Positions 12,423 through 23,920 are shown, counted from the first letter of the stretch. The stretch is 64,000 nt of DNA from Rhytidiadelphus loreus (GCA_947034895.1 OX344763.1:7938501-8002500); one strand, 5' to 3'. Program-made: numbers and translations. Notes: generated from the sequence alone by a model not told the origin.

Positions 12423-12775
12423 GGCCGTCCACCCTTATAGCCGTCCGAACCAAACCTAAGATCGTCCACCACTGAACCTCCCCCGACCAATGCGAAGCGG
12501 ACCCGAACGTCCGCTCAATCGGACGGCCCATCCGTCTCCAAATCCGACGCTGCCGTCCGCCTTCCCGCCGCCGCCGTCCGCTTGCTGCCCCCCGTCCGCG
12601 ATTCTGACGCTTCCGTCCGCATTTCCGACGGGCCGTCCGCTCGTTGGAGTCGTCGTCCGCCTGTCAGAGCCGCCGTCCGCCTGCTCCGACGGGTCCATCC
12701 GCCATTCCGACGGGTCCGTCCGCATTTCCGACGCTGCCGTCCGCCCTTCCCTCCCCGAGGTCCGCCCAAGCACAC
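12423..12775 (-). promoter_or_regulatory. GGACGG array with embedded TATA box, RING gene promoter in element A
   Basis: CCGTCC motifs fill 12490-12775 at roughly 15-25 bp spacing. Nearer the gene, the reverse strand reads GGACGGCTATAAGGGTGGAC, so the TATA box (12434-12440) is flanked on both sides by the array motif. It lies about 240 bp before the RING ATG, a normal distance for a plant core promoter plus 5' leader. Confidence 0.7.
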
Positions 12776-12869
12776 TTGGGGAGTTTGGGCCTTGTTTTCA
12801 CCCTCTTGAGTCCTCTAGTCCTCTCCTGATTTCCAGAAGCATAGGATTCTTTCATTTGGGAATGTAGAG

Positions 12870-14100
12870 ATGTTGTACTAGTACCGGGTGCTCATTGATG
12901 AAGGAATGTTTCAATGTTCGAAGCATTGACTTGGTTTTCATAAATGTCAAGGCAATCCACGGACTCAAAGGTAATATTTTGACTAATGCAATGCCTCCAA
13001 ACCCTTGTTAGGGTTTAGGGTATAGGGTTTAGGCCTTTCGTTGTCCAAATGGGGGTGACAATCACAATCCTTTGTCTTTGATTTTGGATAAACAAATATG
13101 CCCCCCAAAATTCAAAATAGAACTAATAACAAAATGGAAAGGAGTTATTGAATTGAAAACAATTCCCAAGGTCCAATTCATGTAATATTCAAAGTTGATT
13201 AATTTTCCAATGGATCAAATCTTTTAGAGGTTTGAGTGCCCAAGCCATTCAAAGTGTGTTGTACGTATGAAAAAAAAAAATGGCCTTTTAGTATCCACAA
13301 CGAAAGAAACATTTGTCCTTGCATTTCCTAACCATGTAGATGTTTAGACTTTAAAAAATTTGCTTGAATGCCTAGTAGGGTGTACATGAACTTGTGAGGT
13401 TATAAGAAGACAAGTGTATGCACTATTTTCACATCACATTGTCCCACCCTAGTGATTGAGCAAGTTATAATTTCATACTAGAATTAATTTAACTTGATAT
13501 AATTGGCGCTAATATTTGGCACCTTATGATTCTTTAAAGAATGGAAATCAATACATTGGAAATCAATAAATTCATTCAACTCAAAGGGAGGGGGGGGGGA
13601 GACTTCTAGAAATCTACTTCCACACGTTTTCATGCTAGAGTATCAAAACCTTTGCAAGCCCCTAATATCCCCTTCATGTAAAATACCATTTAAAAGAATT
13701 TTTGTCTTTGGTTTTGAAATGACCATTTTATGAGGTGTTGACATACAAGAAACAAACCTCGTAGCTTCATTTGGACAATGAGAAGCTTTAAGTTTTTTCT
13801 CGAAGTTCAAATAAGTAGAATTAAATTACCATGTGTTCAATTCTTCATTTCATTCAAAAATTTATATCATAGGAAATTCAATTGCATCCCTAGAAAATAA
13901 GAGAAAATTATAAACTCAATGCATGCACGTAAAAACAACATAAAAAAATATGTGAATCTTTTAGATAATTCCTAAATTCACACATCCTTTTTTCTATTTA
14001 TTTTTTAATTTTTAGATCAAATGAAATCCCAGCGCCATGGGCACAAAGGAACCACATTAAAAATGAAATTGAACCGGAGGGCCAGCCAGCTGGTGACATC
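12870..14100. other. AT-rich spacer between divergent genes, element A
   Basis: No coding frame worth calling. It holds a short TTAGGGTTTAGGG run near 13010 and several homopolymer tracts. It separates the RING promoter (left, minus) from the kinase promoter (right, plus). Confidence 0.5.
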
Positions 14101-14159
14101 AAGGATTCAAAGACCCCTAAGGCCGTAATGATGAATTTGGGTGGGATGCACTTCAAAAT

Positions 14160-14500
14160 CCCACCCCCGTCCGCTTAGGCGGACCCCGCCGTCCTCCATT
14201 CCCACGCTGCCGTCCGCCTGCTGGAGCCCCCGTCTGCCCGTCGGAGCCCCCGTCCGCGTGCTGCAGGCCGCCGTCTGGCTGCTGATCGCCGTCCGCGTCG
14301 CGGAGTCGGCGTCCGGTTGGGCGGTCTGTTCTGGCCGTCCGATGAAGCGGACTGCCGATCCGTGCATTTCATCGGATGGCCGAAGCGAGGCGGACCGTTG
14401 GCCGTCCGCTTTGGAGTCCGTCCGCTCGTGCGGACCTCGAGGCCGTCCGCCTCATATAAGGCGGTGCGGACGGCCCGTCCGCTCTCACTTTTGCCTTCCC
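14160..14500 (+). promoter_or_regulatory. GGACGG/CCGTCC array with TATA box, kinase-like gene promoter in element A
   Basis: Dense CCGTCCGC and GCGGAC motifs run to CCGCCTCATATAAGGCGGTG; the TATAAG at 14455-14460 lies in an inverted CCGCC/GGCGG setting, and more CGGACGG copies follow. The kinase ATG is about 225 bp downstream. Confidence 0.7.
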
Positions 14501-14684
14501 CCTTGTGCTTTGCAAGAGAGAGCGGAGAGCTTGGTGGTTTATCCTCCATTGGCTCCTTTTGTTGGGAAGGTAGGAGGTGGGTTTTGGGGGCCTATATTTT
14601 GCCCATTTTTTCCAGTTTATGTGTACTTGGTGCACTGTAATTTTTTATGAATTAAATTGGGACTAAAAATTAATACTTTCTACG

Positions 14685-16169
14685 ATGCCGAGACCGAAGA
14701 GAGCGGCGAAGGGGAAGAATGTGGTGCCCGATATTGACTCAGCACGTGAACTTCCTTCCAATGCTTGCAAAGCATTCTTGATTGAATACATTGTGAAGTT
14801 TTATGAGGCGGAAACTACAGTGTCTCTTGACACTAAATATGTGAGATACCAAGAGGAATGTGTAGACAAATTCAAGATGGATATGACACAGAAGTTCACG
14901 GATGCTCTAAACGTTCCAGAATGGATTCATGAAATGGAGAAGAAAGGCTTCCAACAATTTCTAAAGAACAGGGTGCAAGACGCATTGTGGAATGCGAAGG
15001 TGATCCTAGAAAAATACGGGAGGGAACACCGTGCAAGTGATGAAAGCTTTGAACAAGTCATTCTCAAAGCTGACTTGTTTGTTCGTCATTGCGCTCCGTT
15101 TGCAAAGAGACGCAATCGGCGAGGGTCATTGGGTTGGTGGACTTCGGATGAAGGAGATGTAGAATTGCAACGTGGACGACGACATCTCATAGCACTACCA
15201 GACACAGCAAGGGTGATTCTACAAGATGACAAAATCTTGAAGGGCGGATACGCAACAATTCGCAGGGTTCGAATTGAAGGATGTCATGAGATTCCCACAT
15301 TTTGGGAATTTGCTGCAAAGATATCTCATCAACAACGGATTCGTCCTCAACTTGCGAAGTTGGAGCACCAAAACGAATCAATGGTAGTGAGGATTCCACA
15401 TGACGGAGTTATTCGGTTTGCCGCTATCCATGCAACAAACAATGAAGGGTATGCATATTGGTGGAATGGTGGTACATTGCGGCAAATGTTGATTCTTGAT
15501 AATGATTATCCAGATAACATTGCCATTCGATTGTCTTATTCACGACCAACGCCCAAAGAGGTGATTCAAGCTTTCCGTCTTGGTCGATGGAGAAAGAAGC
15601 GCACTGAGCTAGCATAGGCATTGGTGCACATCATGAATGCGGTCCACAATGCGGGTCATCTACACAATGATATTTCTCCCGACAATATCATGTTTCACTT
15701 TCCTGAGGATGAATCACGTGTTTACATTGGAGTTTGCGATTGGGGCATGTCTACGGTTCGTACTGAACCAATGAAGTCATTGTATACGTTCACATCCGCG
15801 GCAGATCGGGATGCAGCTTTGAACCGAAGGTGGTGGGTGGACCCTTCAATTGCATACGTGCACCGCAAAGATGCGGATGTGGAAATGATTCCAACTTTGT
15901 CACGTAAATCGGAGGAATATGCCGTTGGTCGAATAGCTCAACGGATCAACAAACTATGCATGTCAGAGGCCTACACATCGCTTCATCGTGAAAATGAAGG
16001 ACATACGAGGTTTAGCCACCACGATTTGGCAAGGGTATTTCACCTCTACTTGGATCGCCTTTGCAATTCAGTGATTGCGGAGCGCGGAAGTTTTTTCGAA
16101 ATCATCCAACGATTTACTAATTCTTACAATTGGCCTATTCCAGATGACCACTTCCGTCACTCATATTAG
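14685..16169 (+). pseudogene. Atypical protein kinase of element A, one nonsense codon
   Basis: Starts MPRPKRAAKGK (basic, nuclear-signal-like). Kinase landmarks: glycine loop GGYATIRRV (about residue 186), lysine in FAAKIS (about 210), catalytic loop HNDISPDNIM (about 326), metal-binding CDWG (about 352). HND and DWG replace the usual HRD and DFG. One in-frame TAG (15615-15617) splits it; the element D homologue has a tryptophan there (LAWALVYV), so TGG to TAG. The APE motif is also lost: VDPSI here against VAPEL in D. The about 180 N-terminal residues before the kinase fold match D's in layout but no family I know. Confidence 0.8.
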
Positions 16170-17231
16170 TATATGAGTGTGCTACATAGTACTATAGATT
16201 ATAGAAGTAATCGATAAATGTATCAGTGAGGATGTACGTTACTATGTGTGCTAACTATAGACTATATATACACCATCAATGTATGCCAATATATGTGAAA
16301 TTGGCTTTCCGTTTTGAACATTTTGTATTTTTCGGAACACAAACTATTTAAATACAAAACATCTTTTTTGGGTGGATGAGAAATGTAGACTTGGAGTTCT
16401 TCTTCTTGATGTATCATTGATGTTGGATTGTTGGGTACCTAGCCACCTAGGTTGGCAAGGTGGTGTGCTAAATTGTATGATCTATCATGTAAATGTACAT
16501 GGCACATGCAAGAGAATCCCCCAAATTTTCATTGGGGGGCAACAAAGTAACAACACCATTTGTATTGAAATAATACAATTATACAATATGTTGTTTTGCG
16601 AAGTTGATTTTGTTTAGGAGAAGCTTAAGTGCCAAACTCCTTGAATCAATTTTCCGTTCATTATTCTAGAACCCTAAATGAAATTAAAATTCCAAAGCAT
16701 AATTGGGTTGTGGTCTTGTAAATTAAACCGAAATTGCAGATTTTAATTTGTAAAAAATTCTTTACTGAAATTTTGTCTGAGATTAAAGGCGTTCTCAATT
16801 TCAAATGCAGTGCCTATCATGCCATATCTTTCAATCCATGCAGTCAAAATTTTTGAAATTTTGGCGCCATGCTCTCAAATAAGTTATGTACAAAATACTT
16901 TATTTAAATTCCCCCCAGAAATTGATGTTGATGTTTTTCTACGGTATATACCGTAGAAGTGGTCCGAACAAATCCATTTTTCTAAAAACATCCATAGGGC
17001 TTTAGGGCTTAATTACAATATATTTTATTCATAATTTACAAATAGGAAAATACTATTTGTTAAGAGCCAACATCTTTGTATCGTGCTTGTCACTTTCTAT
17101 ATTATGTGGCAAGAGATTACAAATTTACAATCACTTGATTGTATTGTGAGACAACAACTACAATCTTACAAATGTCCAATAGTCCAATAGTCCAATCTAC
17201 TTCACTCATATTCTGATTCGGTGTCATCTTT
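16170..17231. other. AT-rich spacer between convergent genes, element A
   Basis: Common 3' flank of the kinase (plus) and the minus-strand gene that ends at 17232. No gene, RNA or repeat seen beyond AT-rich tracts. Confidence 0.5.
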
Positions 17232-18302
17232 TTAGCTTGGGCCTGTACCACTAGACCTATAAACATTGAGAAATGGTCCTCCGCCATAGTAGTCGTCTCC
17301 ATATCTGTTTTGCCCACTTGCTTGTCCATAATGTCCTTGGTATGGACTTCCAAAAGTTGGAGGAGGAATTGAATCATTGTGAGTAGATGCTCCTTGAGTT
17401 GAACCGCCATAAGAAGGGCCTCCTTGAGGTTCATGAGAACCACCTCCAGTAGACGTAAAGTTGTATTGGGAGCCTCCCTGGTTACCTTTAAAATGATGCG
17501 TGGTTCTGTGGCTTGTCCTTGAGCTGTGATACCCCCCTTGAGGGTCATTATTGTAGTGTGAAATACTTCACGTATCTTGCGAGCCATATGCACCACGATC
17601 GGGTCTGTACACCCCATGATGGCCATATTGTCGACCACGGTCCTCTAGGCTTCTTTGCATTGCCTCTCGCATTTCTTGTTGGTATTGAATGTCCTCCCGA
17701 TCTTCTGTACGCTCGTGCCTCTCTTCCATCCTTGCGGGTGTTGGAGTGTCTTTCTCATCATCATCACCTGACCATTCATCTTCTGCATCTGGCAATACAA
17801 CCGGTGGAAATCCAAACTGGCCTCGATTAGACCACTCTGGCATGCAATCGCTCGGCCCAATCCAACTGGTATAAAGTACCGCATCACTGCGATTCAAGTG
17901 GGTAACATCTTTTCCGTAAATTGTGCACCAATCTACATCTTTGTGGAGTACAATCTCCGCCCAAACCATGCTCATGTTGGAATAGTTCATTAAATTTGGT
18001 TTGGAGTCCCGTATTTGAGCTGAATGTGTTACTTCCTCGTATCGATGAACAAAGTGTTTGCTTTGGCATGTGGAAATTTGTCCTTCCCAACGACGAACTT
18101 GCACCTTTGCGCGTTCTCTGGACCATATTTTGGAGAGGTGCGTCATTTTGATGTACTTCTTGCACGTCGTGCAGTCCCAAGTTTTTTTGGGTTCTTCTTC
18201 CCAACCCGGTTCAGCTACACACATTTGGTTGTCCCAATCATCCCAATTTATGTCTTGGGATTTGCCCTTCTTACTGGACTTCGATTTGTTATCGCGAGGC
18301 AT
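17232..18302 (-). pseudogene. Shared-domain protein with Gly/Gln/Tyr-rich tail, element A, one internal stop
   Basis: Start at the ATG of MPRDNKSKSSKK (18302-18300). Residues about 38-125 form the shared N-terminal domain (TCKKYIKMTHLSKIW, then VDWCTIYG), followed by an acidic stretch (EDEWSGDDDEKD) and a charged region. An in-frame TGA at 17568-17570 follows GAYGSQDT. The frame then stays open for about 110 codons to a TAA at 17232, encoding a low-complexity tail rich in G, S, Y, Q, N and H (for example QGGPSYGGSTQG and PYQGHYGQASGQ), prion-like in composition. A CGA to TGA change is the likely cause. It has no RING finger, so it parallels the shorter proteins of D rather than the RING gene. 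Confidence 0.7.
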
Positions 18303-18464
18303 GGTAAGCTTGCTTAAATGATTAATGATTCGCACTTACACTTGAAACAATTTAGGGTTCGATCACAATCATTTGCACACCAAAACGGAAGAGGCGCACA
18401 GAGCCTTAGGCACTAGATCACCCACTCCGCAAGGGAAATGATTGTGGCAAAATAAGCCGTGCTC

Positions 18465-18822
18465 TCCGCTATTTATGCAGTCGGACGGCATGAATCCACG
18501 TACGGGAGCATCGGACGGCACACATGCGGACGGCAAGATCGAACGGTGGAAAATTGGCGTCCATCACATCGCACGGTCACCGTCCAAAGCGGACGGGCCC
18601 CCGACGGGCGGACAGACATCCGGTCGCCAATCCGCCCCTATTCCGTCGGGCTGTCCGTTCCTCCTTCGTCGGGCCGTCCGCTCTTGTTCCGTCGGGCCGT
18701 CCGCTCGTGTTCCGTCGGAAGAATCGGCCGTCCGCTCGTCCAGCGGTCGGACGCCATCTACTGCCAAGTATGTCAAAAGACGTCCTGGGGTCAGCGTCCG
18801 CGGACTCTGGACGTCCGGACGC
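18465..18822 (-). promoter_or_regulatory. Right subterminal GGACGG array of element A, doubling as promoter
   Basis: CGGACGG, GGGCCGTCCGCTC and related motifs fill the last 350 bp of the element. On the minus strand a CATAAAT box (18471-18477) follows GCCGTCCGACTG, about 170 bp before the ATG at 18302. So the same array serves as element end and as promoter of the last gene. Confidence 0.7.
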
Positions 18823-18843
18823 CCTGTCAACCCTGCCTGTCTG

Positions 18844-19249
18844 GGACAAGCGACACCTACAAGCTAACAATTTGGATTCCTAATGTTTCGTCGGTGGAAT
18901 GGGGAAACTAGAACCTATCTTTGGAGATTTACGTGGGGACCTCCCTTACTCTCTTAAGACTTAATTTAGCCTATCCTGGTCACATGCACTAGGTTTTGGG
19001 CTATTTTGGGTAAGTTCCCAGTAGCCCTATTGTTTCCCACTAATTATGGTTTGTAACCTATATACAAGTGGGCTTTATGGGTAATCTAGGGGTAAAAGGC
19101 TATTTATGACCAAATGCTATACTGGTACGTGACATACCTATTTTGGTTCTACACTCTTTTTTGGGCTTTTTGTACTACTTTATGCCTTAATTTGTAATAA
19201 ACTAAAAAAAAGAAACCAATGAGTCCCAAGTGACGAATTTGGGGCTCAC
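18844..19249. other. Flank of element A, no gene seen
   Basis: Begins with the right target duplication CCTGTCTG. No coding frame. It ends where the truncated transposase of element F begins. Confidence 0.4.
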
Positions 19250-22200
19250 AGATGCCAATCTCCGCGTGTACTCATTCCACTACGGATCGTGGACTGTCGA
19301 TTCTACCGCTTCCCTCACCTCCACCAAACGTTCGATCATGAGGAACATGGTTGCAAAGCGTGTTTGAACGGGATTTTTCAAAACATGATTAGGAGAATGT
19401 CGTCGAAAGATTGCAAGTGGCATGTGATGCGTTCGAATGTATTTCACAATTGACTTGGCTTTCTTGACCATACTTGTAATCCAATCTTGTTTTCCCCAAT
19501 TTTCAAGTAGAAGGTCAAGTGGATGTGCTGAACACCCTTGAAAATATATGTGTGGAAATCTATGAATTAATAGAGCGCCAGTGGCCAACATGTTTGTTGC
19601 ATTGTCTGTACAAACTTGTACCACGTTTTGTGCCCCTACCTTGTCAATGTAATCACCCATGCAATTAGCCACGTAAGTAGCATCTTTGCATTCGCCTGTT
19701 GTGTCTATTGATCCAAGAAATACCTCTCCACTTGTACATGCCAACATGACATTCATCAATGGTCGATGTGTCACATTATCCCATCCATCAGAGCATATTT
19801 GTTGCAGCACAGGATACGCAATTCCCATGTTATACTACCAAAAACCACTCTAAAGTATAACAAAAGTGACTTTAAAGATCGAACCCACGAGATTCTGTGA
19901 AGTATTCACCCTATTTACGATTCTAAGCTAAGTCAGTCTCCAACAACACCTTTCCGGTCCTTCAACTGCAACCGGAAACAACAAAACCCACAAAAGTAAC
20001 TACCAGACTTCCTACAATCTTCCGGTTCCGGACCTAATCCGGACCAGGAAGTAATCCGGTCTGTTAACCTGCAACAAAACCAAGACCTTTACACTTCTGG
20101 TCTTGAGTACAACTCTTAGACCTATAACTTCCGGTCTACTCCCACTCGATCCAGTAACCAATTCGGTTTAATTTTGCCTCTGTTTTACCATCAGAGGGAT
20201 CGCCGCTTGAATTTGAGAGTGGCAGGCTCGCCGCTCCTTCCGTGACTTATAGTGGCTGAAGACCCACTTCTTCTACTCTACTCCCCTACTCTAATCCGGA
20301 TCCGGTTTGATCTTTCACAGTAATCCAGAAAACAATCCAGATCACAGGTCACACAAAGACCCCCCGTACGATCCACACATACTACAATGACCTTGATGCC
20401 AAGTTCCGGCCGTACTAAGATAGGTGTCTGCAAGTACAACCGTCCATACCAACATCAACTAAGACTCTTCCGTTCGCCACTACAGCAATGAGGCCTCACA
20501 ATAGTTCGGACACTCGACCGGATTTCCTATCCAGGAGTTCTAGCGCGCCTAAGGACTCCTTCCCTATACGCCTAGCCTAGTAGTGGCTTCCTCAACCGGA
20601 ATAATGAATCCTAGCAGTGCTGAGGCACTAGAAAGTACTCCCAACTCTTACTACCTGCCTTCATGTACTCAAAACCAAAACAAGAACACAAAGGGGAGAA
20701 ATCCCAATCCAAACTCTAAATGCGCTCCTAACTCCTCACCAATCTGCACTGCCAACCGCGGGAGAACACACAAACAAGGCGCCAATAGAATACAAAAGAA
20801 GTTTGAACAAAAGAAGACTCCCATTCTCCTCCGTAGAGAATGAATTTATATACACTGTAAAGCGCCAAAAAGCGAAAAGCGCCCCAGAAAATCCTCGCAA
20901 GCAACCCACGCTGGATTTCCGGGATAAGCCTCGCTGGCAAAACCGGAATGCTAACCCGGTTCAAAACCCTAGCAGACCGGAATACTAATCTGGTCCCTAA
21001 CAAACAGACCGGAATACTAATCTGGTCCCTAACAAACAGACCGGGATCCAATCCGGTCCGGTTCCTAACTACAATCCGGTCATAACACCCGGTATTTACA
21101 AAACTACTTTACACTAAGACCCCATGCCCATCTTCAATGTGACGCTGACGGTCTCAAGCGGAAGCTCGTCGAAGACCTCCTGCAAGTTCCTGGCCCTCTC
21201 ACCAATAGGAGGATCCGGTCGCTCTGGCGATGAATCCAACTCGATGTGCTCAGCAGATCCGGTCCCTCTTGACTTCCGCTCCTTCTTCGACTGGGGAGTA
21301 ACATCCTTCCTTCAGTTTAACTCTGTTCCTCCCGGAAACGACTCAGGAAAGGAAATATCCGAAAGATGGATACTCCTTGAGAGTACAGTTCCGGTCAACT
21401 TCACGCTGCTCATCTCCATCCGATCCGCAGCTTCCCGAGCTTCCCTCATAACTGCCTCAACCTTCTCGGCGAAGTCTGTCAGAATCCGGACCATCCGGGA
21501 ACCGGATAGCTTCTTGTACATAAGTGCGGCATGGGCGCATTTCTGAGGCGCTCAAGAATCTCCCTGAGACAACCTCACTTTCAACTCCTAGCCGCACGCC
21601 CCGTTCCTTACTTTCCCTTCTGGTCCTGACCGGAAAGCAACAAATTGCAACTGTGGATGTCCAACCCCACAGCGCCCAAAAGAACTACTTACTAATGACG
21701 CCCTACCTCACAAATATGAAGAGAAATCACAAAGAGGAAACACAAAACAGCCCCAAGCGTGAAAACAAGCCTCAGCGCTCAAGGTAGAAAAGAGGTACTA
21801 ACTGGCAAGGCCTCTTCTTATATAGTCCCAGGCTCTCAGCGCCACCAAAAATTAGGTCAAATGACCTAATCCGGTTAACCCTAATCCGCTCCTGACCTAA
21901 TCCGGTCCTCCAGATTTGATCCGGACAAAACCAATCCGGTTCAAACTACCCAATCCGATCCAAACTAATCCGGTCCAAACAGATTCCATAACAGACTAGA
22001 ATCCGGTTAGTTCCTTAACTGCATTCCTCAACTAATTTCCGATTCTAACTTATCCCTAAACCGGATTGGTGTTCTTGCAGAGAACTTTCGCTCCAAATTT
22101 TAAGATAACTTAACAAAACCAAAAATTCATGTTGCGACAATATTGTAACACCATACTTGTGGATTGGTGCCCTTGTCTTCTCTGCTACAATTGCTGCCAC

Positions 22201-22836
22201 TTCATCTTTTGTAGATTTTATGAGCTTTGTACGAAGTGCATGGTACGCTGGAGGTTTGTAGCCAACTCTCGATTCCGATGTTGATTTCACTGCATCCAGA
22301 AAAGCAGGATGCCTCACTACATTGAATGGTATATTGGCTTCATAGAAAAACTTAGCCCACTTCTTGTCTAGTACTTGCTTGTTTGATGCGTTCATTCCAT
22401 CTTGTACAGACAATCGCCTCATCGATCGACTGTGGGTCAAATTAGGAATGGGCGCCTCCGATGATCGTACTTGAGAGCTTTGCCCCCCAGTGTTTTCTCC
22501 TCCATCATTTCTTGAGATTGAAGCATCAGGTTGTTGCTCGCCACGTACTACACTTGGTAGTATCGTTGATGGTGATGTCACTTCCACGTCGCGTCCAGGT
22601 CCATGCGAAGTGTCCGTAGGTATATGTCCTCTACAATTCCAAAAAATTACCTTCACGGCTGCATTGACTTTAGTGCACGCTCTCACTCCCTGGACGGTGT
22701 CGTTTCGTTTGTATCCCAAATGGAAAAGCAACCGATTCTTTCGGTAGCTTAGCAAAGTTTCGCAAAACTTGCAAGCAACTTTTCCATCTGGCCGTAGTGT
22801 GTACCAAGGTTCCCACTGTGATCTTCCTCCACCCAT
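19250..22836 (-). pseudogene. Truncated BED-hAT transposase (element F), split by a 2.3-kb insertion
   Basis: Start at MGGGRSQWEPWYTLRP (22836-22834). A BED finger (CKFC, FHLGYK) is at residues about 20-50; then the linker and the core with ICSDGWDN, VCTDNAT and GCSAHPLDLLL. It resembles the element D transposase more than that of A. A TG...CA element (19800-22139) interrupts the frame inside KYGVTI/CSDGW; removing it with one 5-bp duplication (2345 bp) joins the two parts in frame. A TAG (19280-19282) replaces the Q of the DPQW motif, and similarity stops near 19250, so the dimerisation domain is missing. Confidence 0.8.
19800..22139. mobile_element. 2340-bp TG...CA element (LTR-type) inside the element F transposase
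   Basis: Starts TGTTGCAGCACAGG, ends TTCATGTTGCGACA, with 5-bp duplication ATATT at 19795-19799 and 22140-22144. It is full of ATCCGGT/CCGGTCC motifs. On the minus strand TATATAA boxes occur near 21823 and 20850. A minus-strand frame around 21120-21520 is hydrophilic and could be a gag remnant, but I do not recognise it. No long direct repeats at the ends were seen, so solo LTR is favoured over a full element. Confidence 0.65.
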
Positions 22837-23104
22837 TGCTCTTATCTGTCCTCCTCTACCTGTCCCTGCACGAAAAAAAAAAGATTAGTATTATGTTTGA
22901 AATGTGATGTGGCAACAACACTTGTTGCTCTCACAACAAGTGCCACCACAATACACTCTTCTTGGACTTCGCTCTACCGCAATGGTTGTACTCCAACCAA
23001 GACATGAAAGGCAAAATCAGCAAGGGAAAGTAATCTTGAATAGGCGGAAGTCCTTAATATACACCTTGAAGCCCTCCCTAAAACCCTAAACCCTAAATCC
23101 AGCT
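22837..23104. other. 5' region of the element F transposase
   Basis: Upstream leader of the minus-strand gene, containing a short CCCTAAA run near 23083-23098. Frames in it do not look coding. Confidence 0.4.
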
Positions 23105-23632
23105 AGACGGACATCTGGCTGATGGGGTGGACCCTAAACCCGTAGCCCCGCACCCTAAACTGTCCAAGCGGTGACTGTCCCGTCCAGCGATATTCCGGTC
23201 CAGGGGACGGGACGGATTTCTGTCATGTGGACGGTTTCCCGTTTAGAGGACGGATTCGTGTCCACGGGACGGATTACCATCCTAGAGACGAGAATTCCGT
23301 CTAGGAGACGACCTCTTCGTCCAGAGACGGGCTCTCCGTCCAGGGGACGGCTTACCGTCCAGGGGACGGATCACCATCCAGAGGACGGCTTACTATCCAG
23401 GGGACGGATCACCATCCAGAGGACGGCTTACCGTCCAGGAGACGGATGGGCTCTCCGTCCAAGAGACGGATGTCCATTCGGCGACGGAATGACCGTCCAA
23501 AAGACGGCCCGACGCCGTCGCAGACTGGACAGACTTCATCCGCGCCGCGAATGGTCCCGTCAGTATTGGCGACGGGCTGTGACGCGTCAGGATGGACGCG
23601 TCATGACATCCAGACGTAAAAAGCCAACGTCA
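23105..23632 (-). promoter_or_regulatory. CCGTCCAGGGGACGG array of element F
   Basis: About fifteen units of 18-21 bp of the form CCGTCCAGGGGACGGATCAC, each itself a palindrome (CCGTCC...GGACGG). It lies upstream of the element F transposase on the minus strand and next to F's right end, so it can serve as both promoter array and subterminal array. Confidence 0.65.
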
Positions 23633-23652
23633 CGTCCGGATAGACAACCCGG
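23633..23652 (-). mobile_element. Probable right terminus of element F
   Basis: Reverse-complemented, the end reads CCGGGTTGTCTATCCGGACG, very close to element D's left end CAGGGTTGTCTACCCGGACA. It is followed directly by coding sequence of the element G RING gene (AGATAAAGTGG), which it interrupts. The partner end would be left of the window. The second base is C rather than A, so the end has mutated. Confidence 0.5.
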
Positions 23653-23920
23653 AGATAAAGTGGATGATGCTTTGAGAGCGTTGAAGGCAGAAGACGTGGA
23701 TTTGACCCCAAAACGGAAGAATAAACGGAAGATTGAAGATGAGGATGACTACTCTCTGGATACGAAACGACACTTTTCCGCAGTAGACATGGAAGCTGCG
23801 TCCAGGGGGCCTATGAGTGAGGGCAGTCTTGGTCCTCAAACACGCTGTGCAAGTGCAAGGCTGAAGGATAAAGACGGTTCGTCGCGTCTTTCTGAGGGAG
23901 GTAGCAATGATAATATATAG
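23653..23920 (+). pseudogene. 3' fragment of a RING-type gene (element G)
   Basis: About 88 codons starting at DKVDDALRALKAEDVDLTPK and ending SSRLSEGGSNDNI, almost identical to the last part of the element A RING gene. The rest of the gene is cut off by the right end of element F. An open frame runs on into the upstream array but that part is not coding. Confidence 0.8.

Larger units (their letters stand above)
2700..18835. mobile_element. Element A: 16.1-kb giant hAT-type transposon
   Basis: Left end reads CAGGGTTGACGAATTTCAAC; the right end, reverse-complemented, reads CAGGGTTGACAGGGCGTCCG, a 10-bp perfect terminal inverted repeat. The 8 bp outside are CCTGTCTG on both sides (2692-2699 and 18836-18843). 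An 8-bp duplication with CAGGG-type ends is the signature of hAT elements (established). Inside lie a BED-hAT transposase and its extension (minus), a RING protein (minus), a kinase-like protein (plus) and a shorter protein (minus). GGACGG-rich arrays lie near both ends and before each gene. Every gene carries at least one disabling change, so the copy looks dead. Confidence 0.9.

Noticed and set aside
14685..16169. RNA editing or stop reassignment to explain in-frame TAG and TGA codons
   Set aside because: Stops of all three kinds occur at unrelated sites, and intact paralogues use normal sense codons there; simple decay is enough.
18442..18911. Several 90-150-codon frames at the right end of element A
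   Set aside because: They overlap the terminus and the array on both strands and match nothing.
20583..21787. Open frames inside the 2340-bp insertion as host genes
   Set aside because: Within a TG...CA element; one minus-strand frame could be a gag remnant but I cannot support it.
23171..23652. The upstream half of the 250-codon frame ending at 23920
   Set aside because: That half is the CCGTCCAGGGGACGG array and the end of element F read through; only the part from 23653 is homologous to the RING gene.
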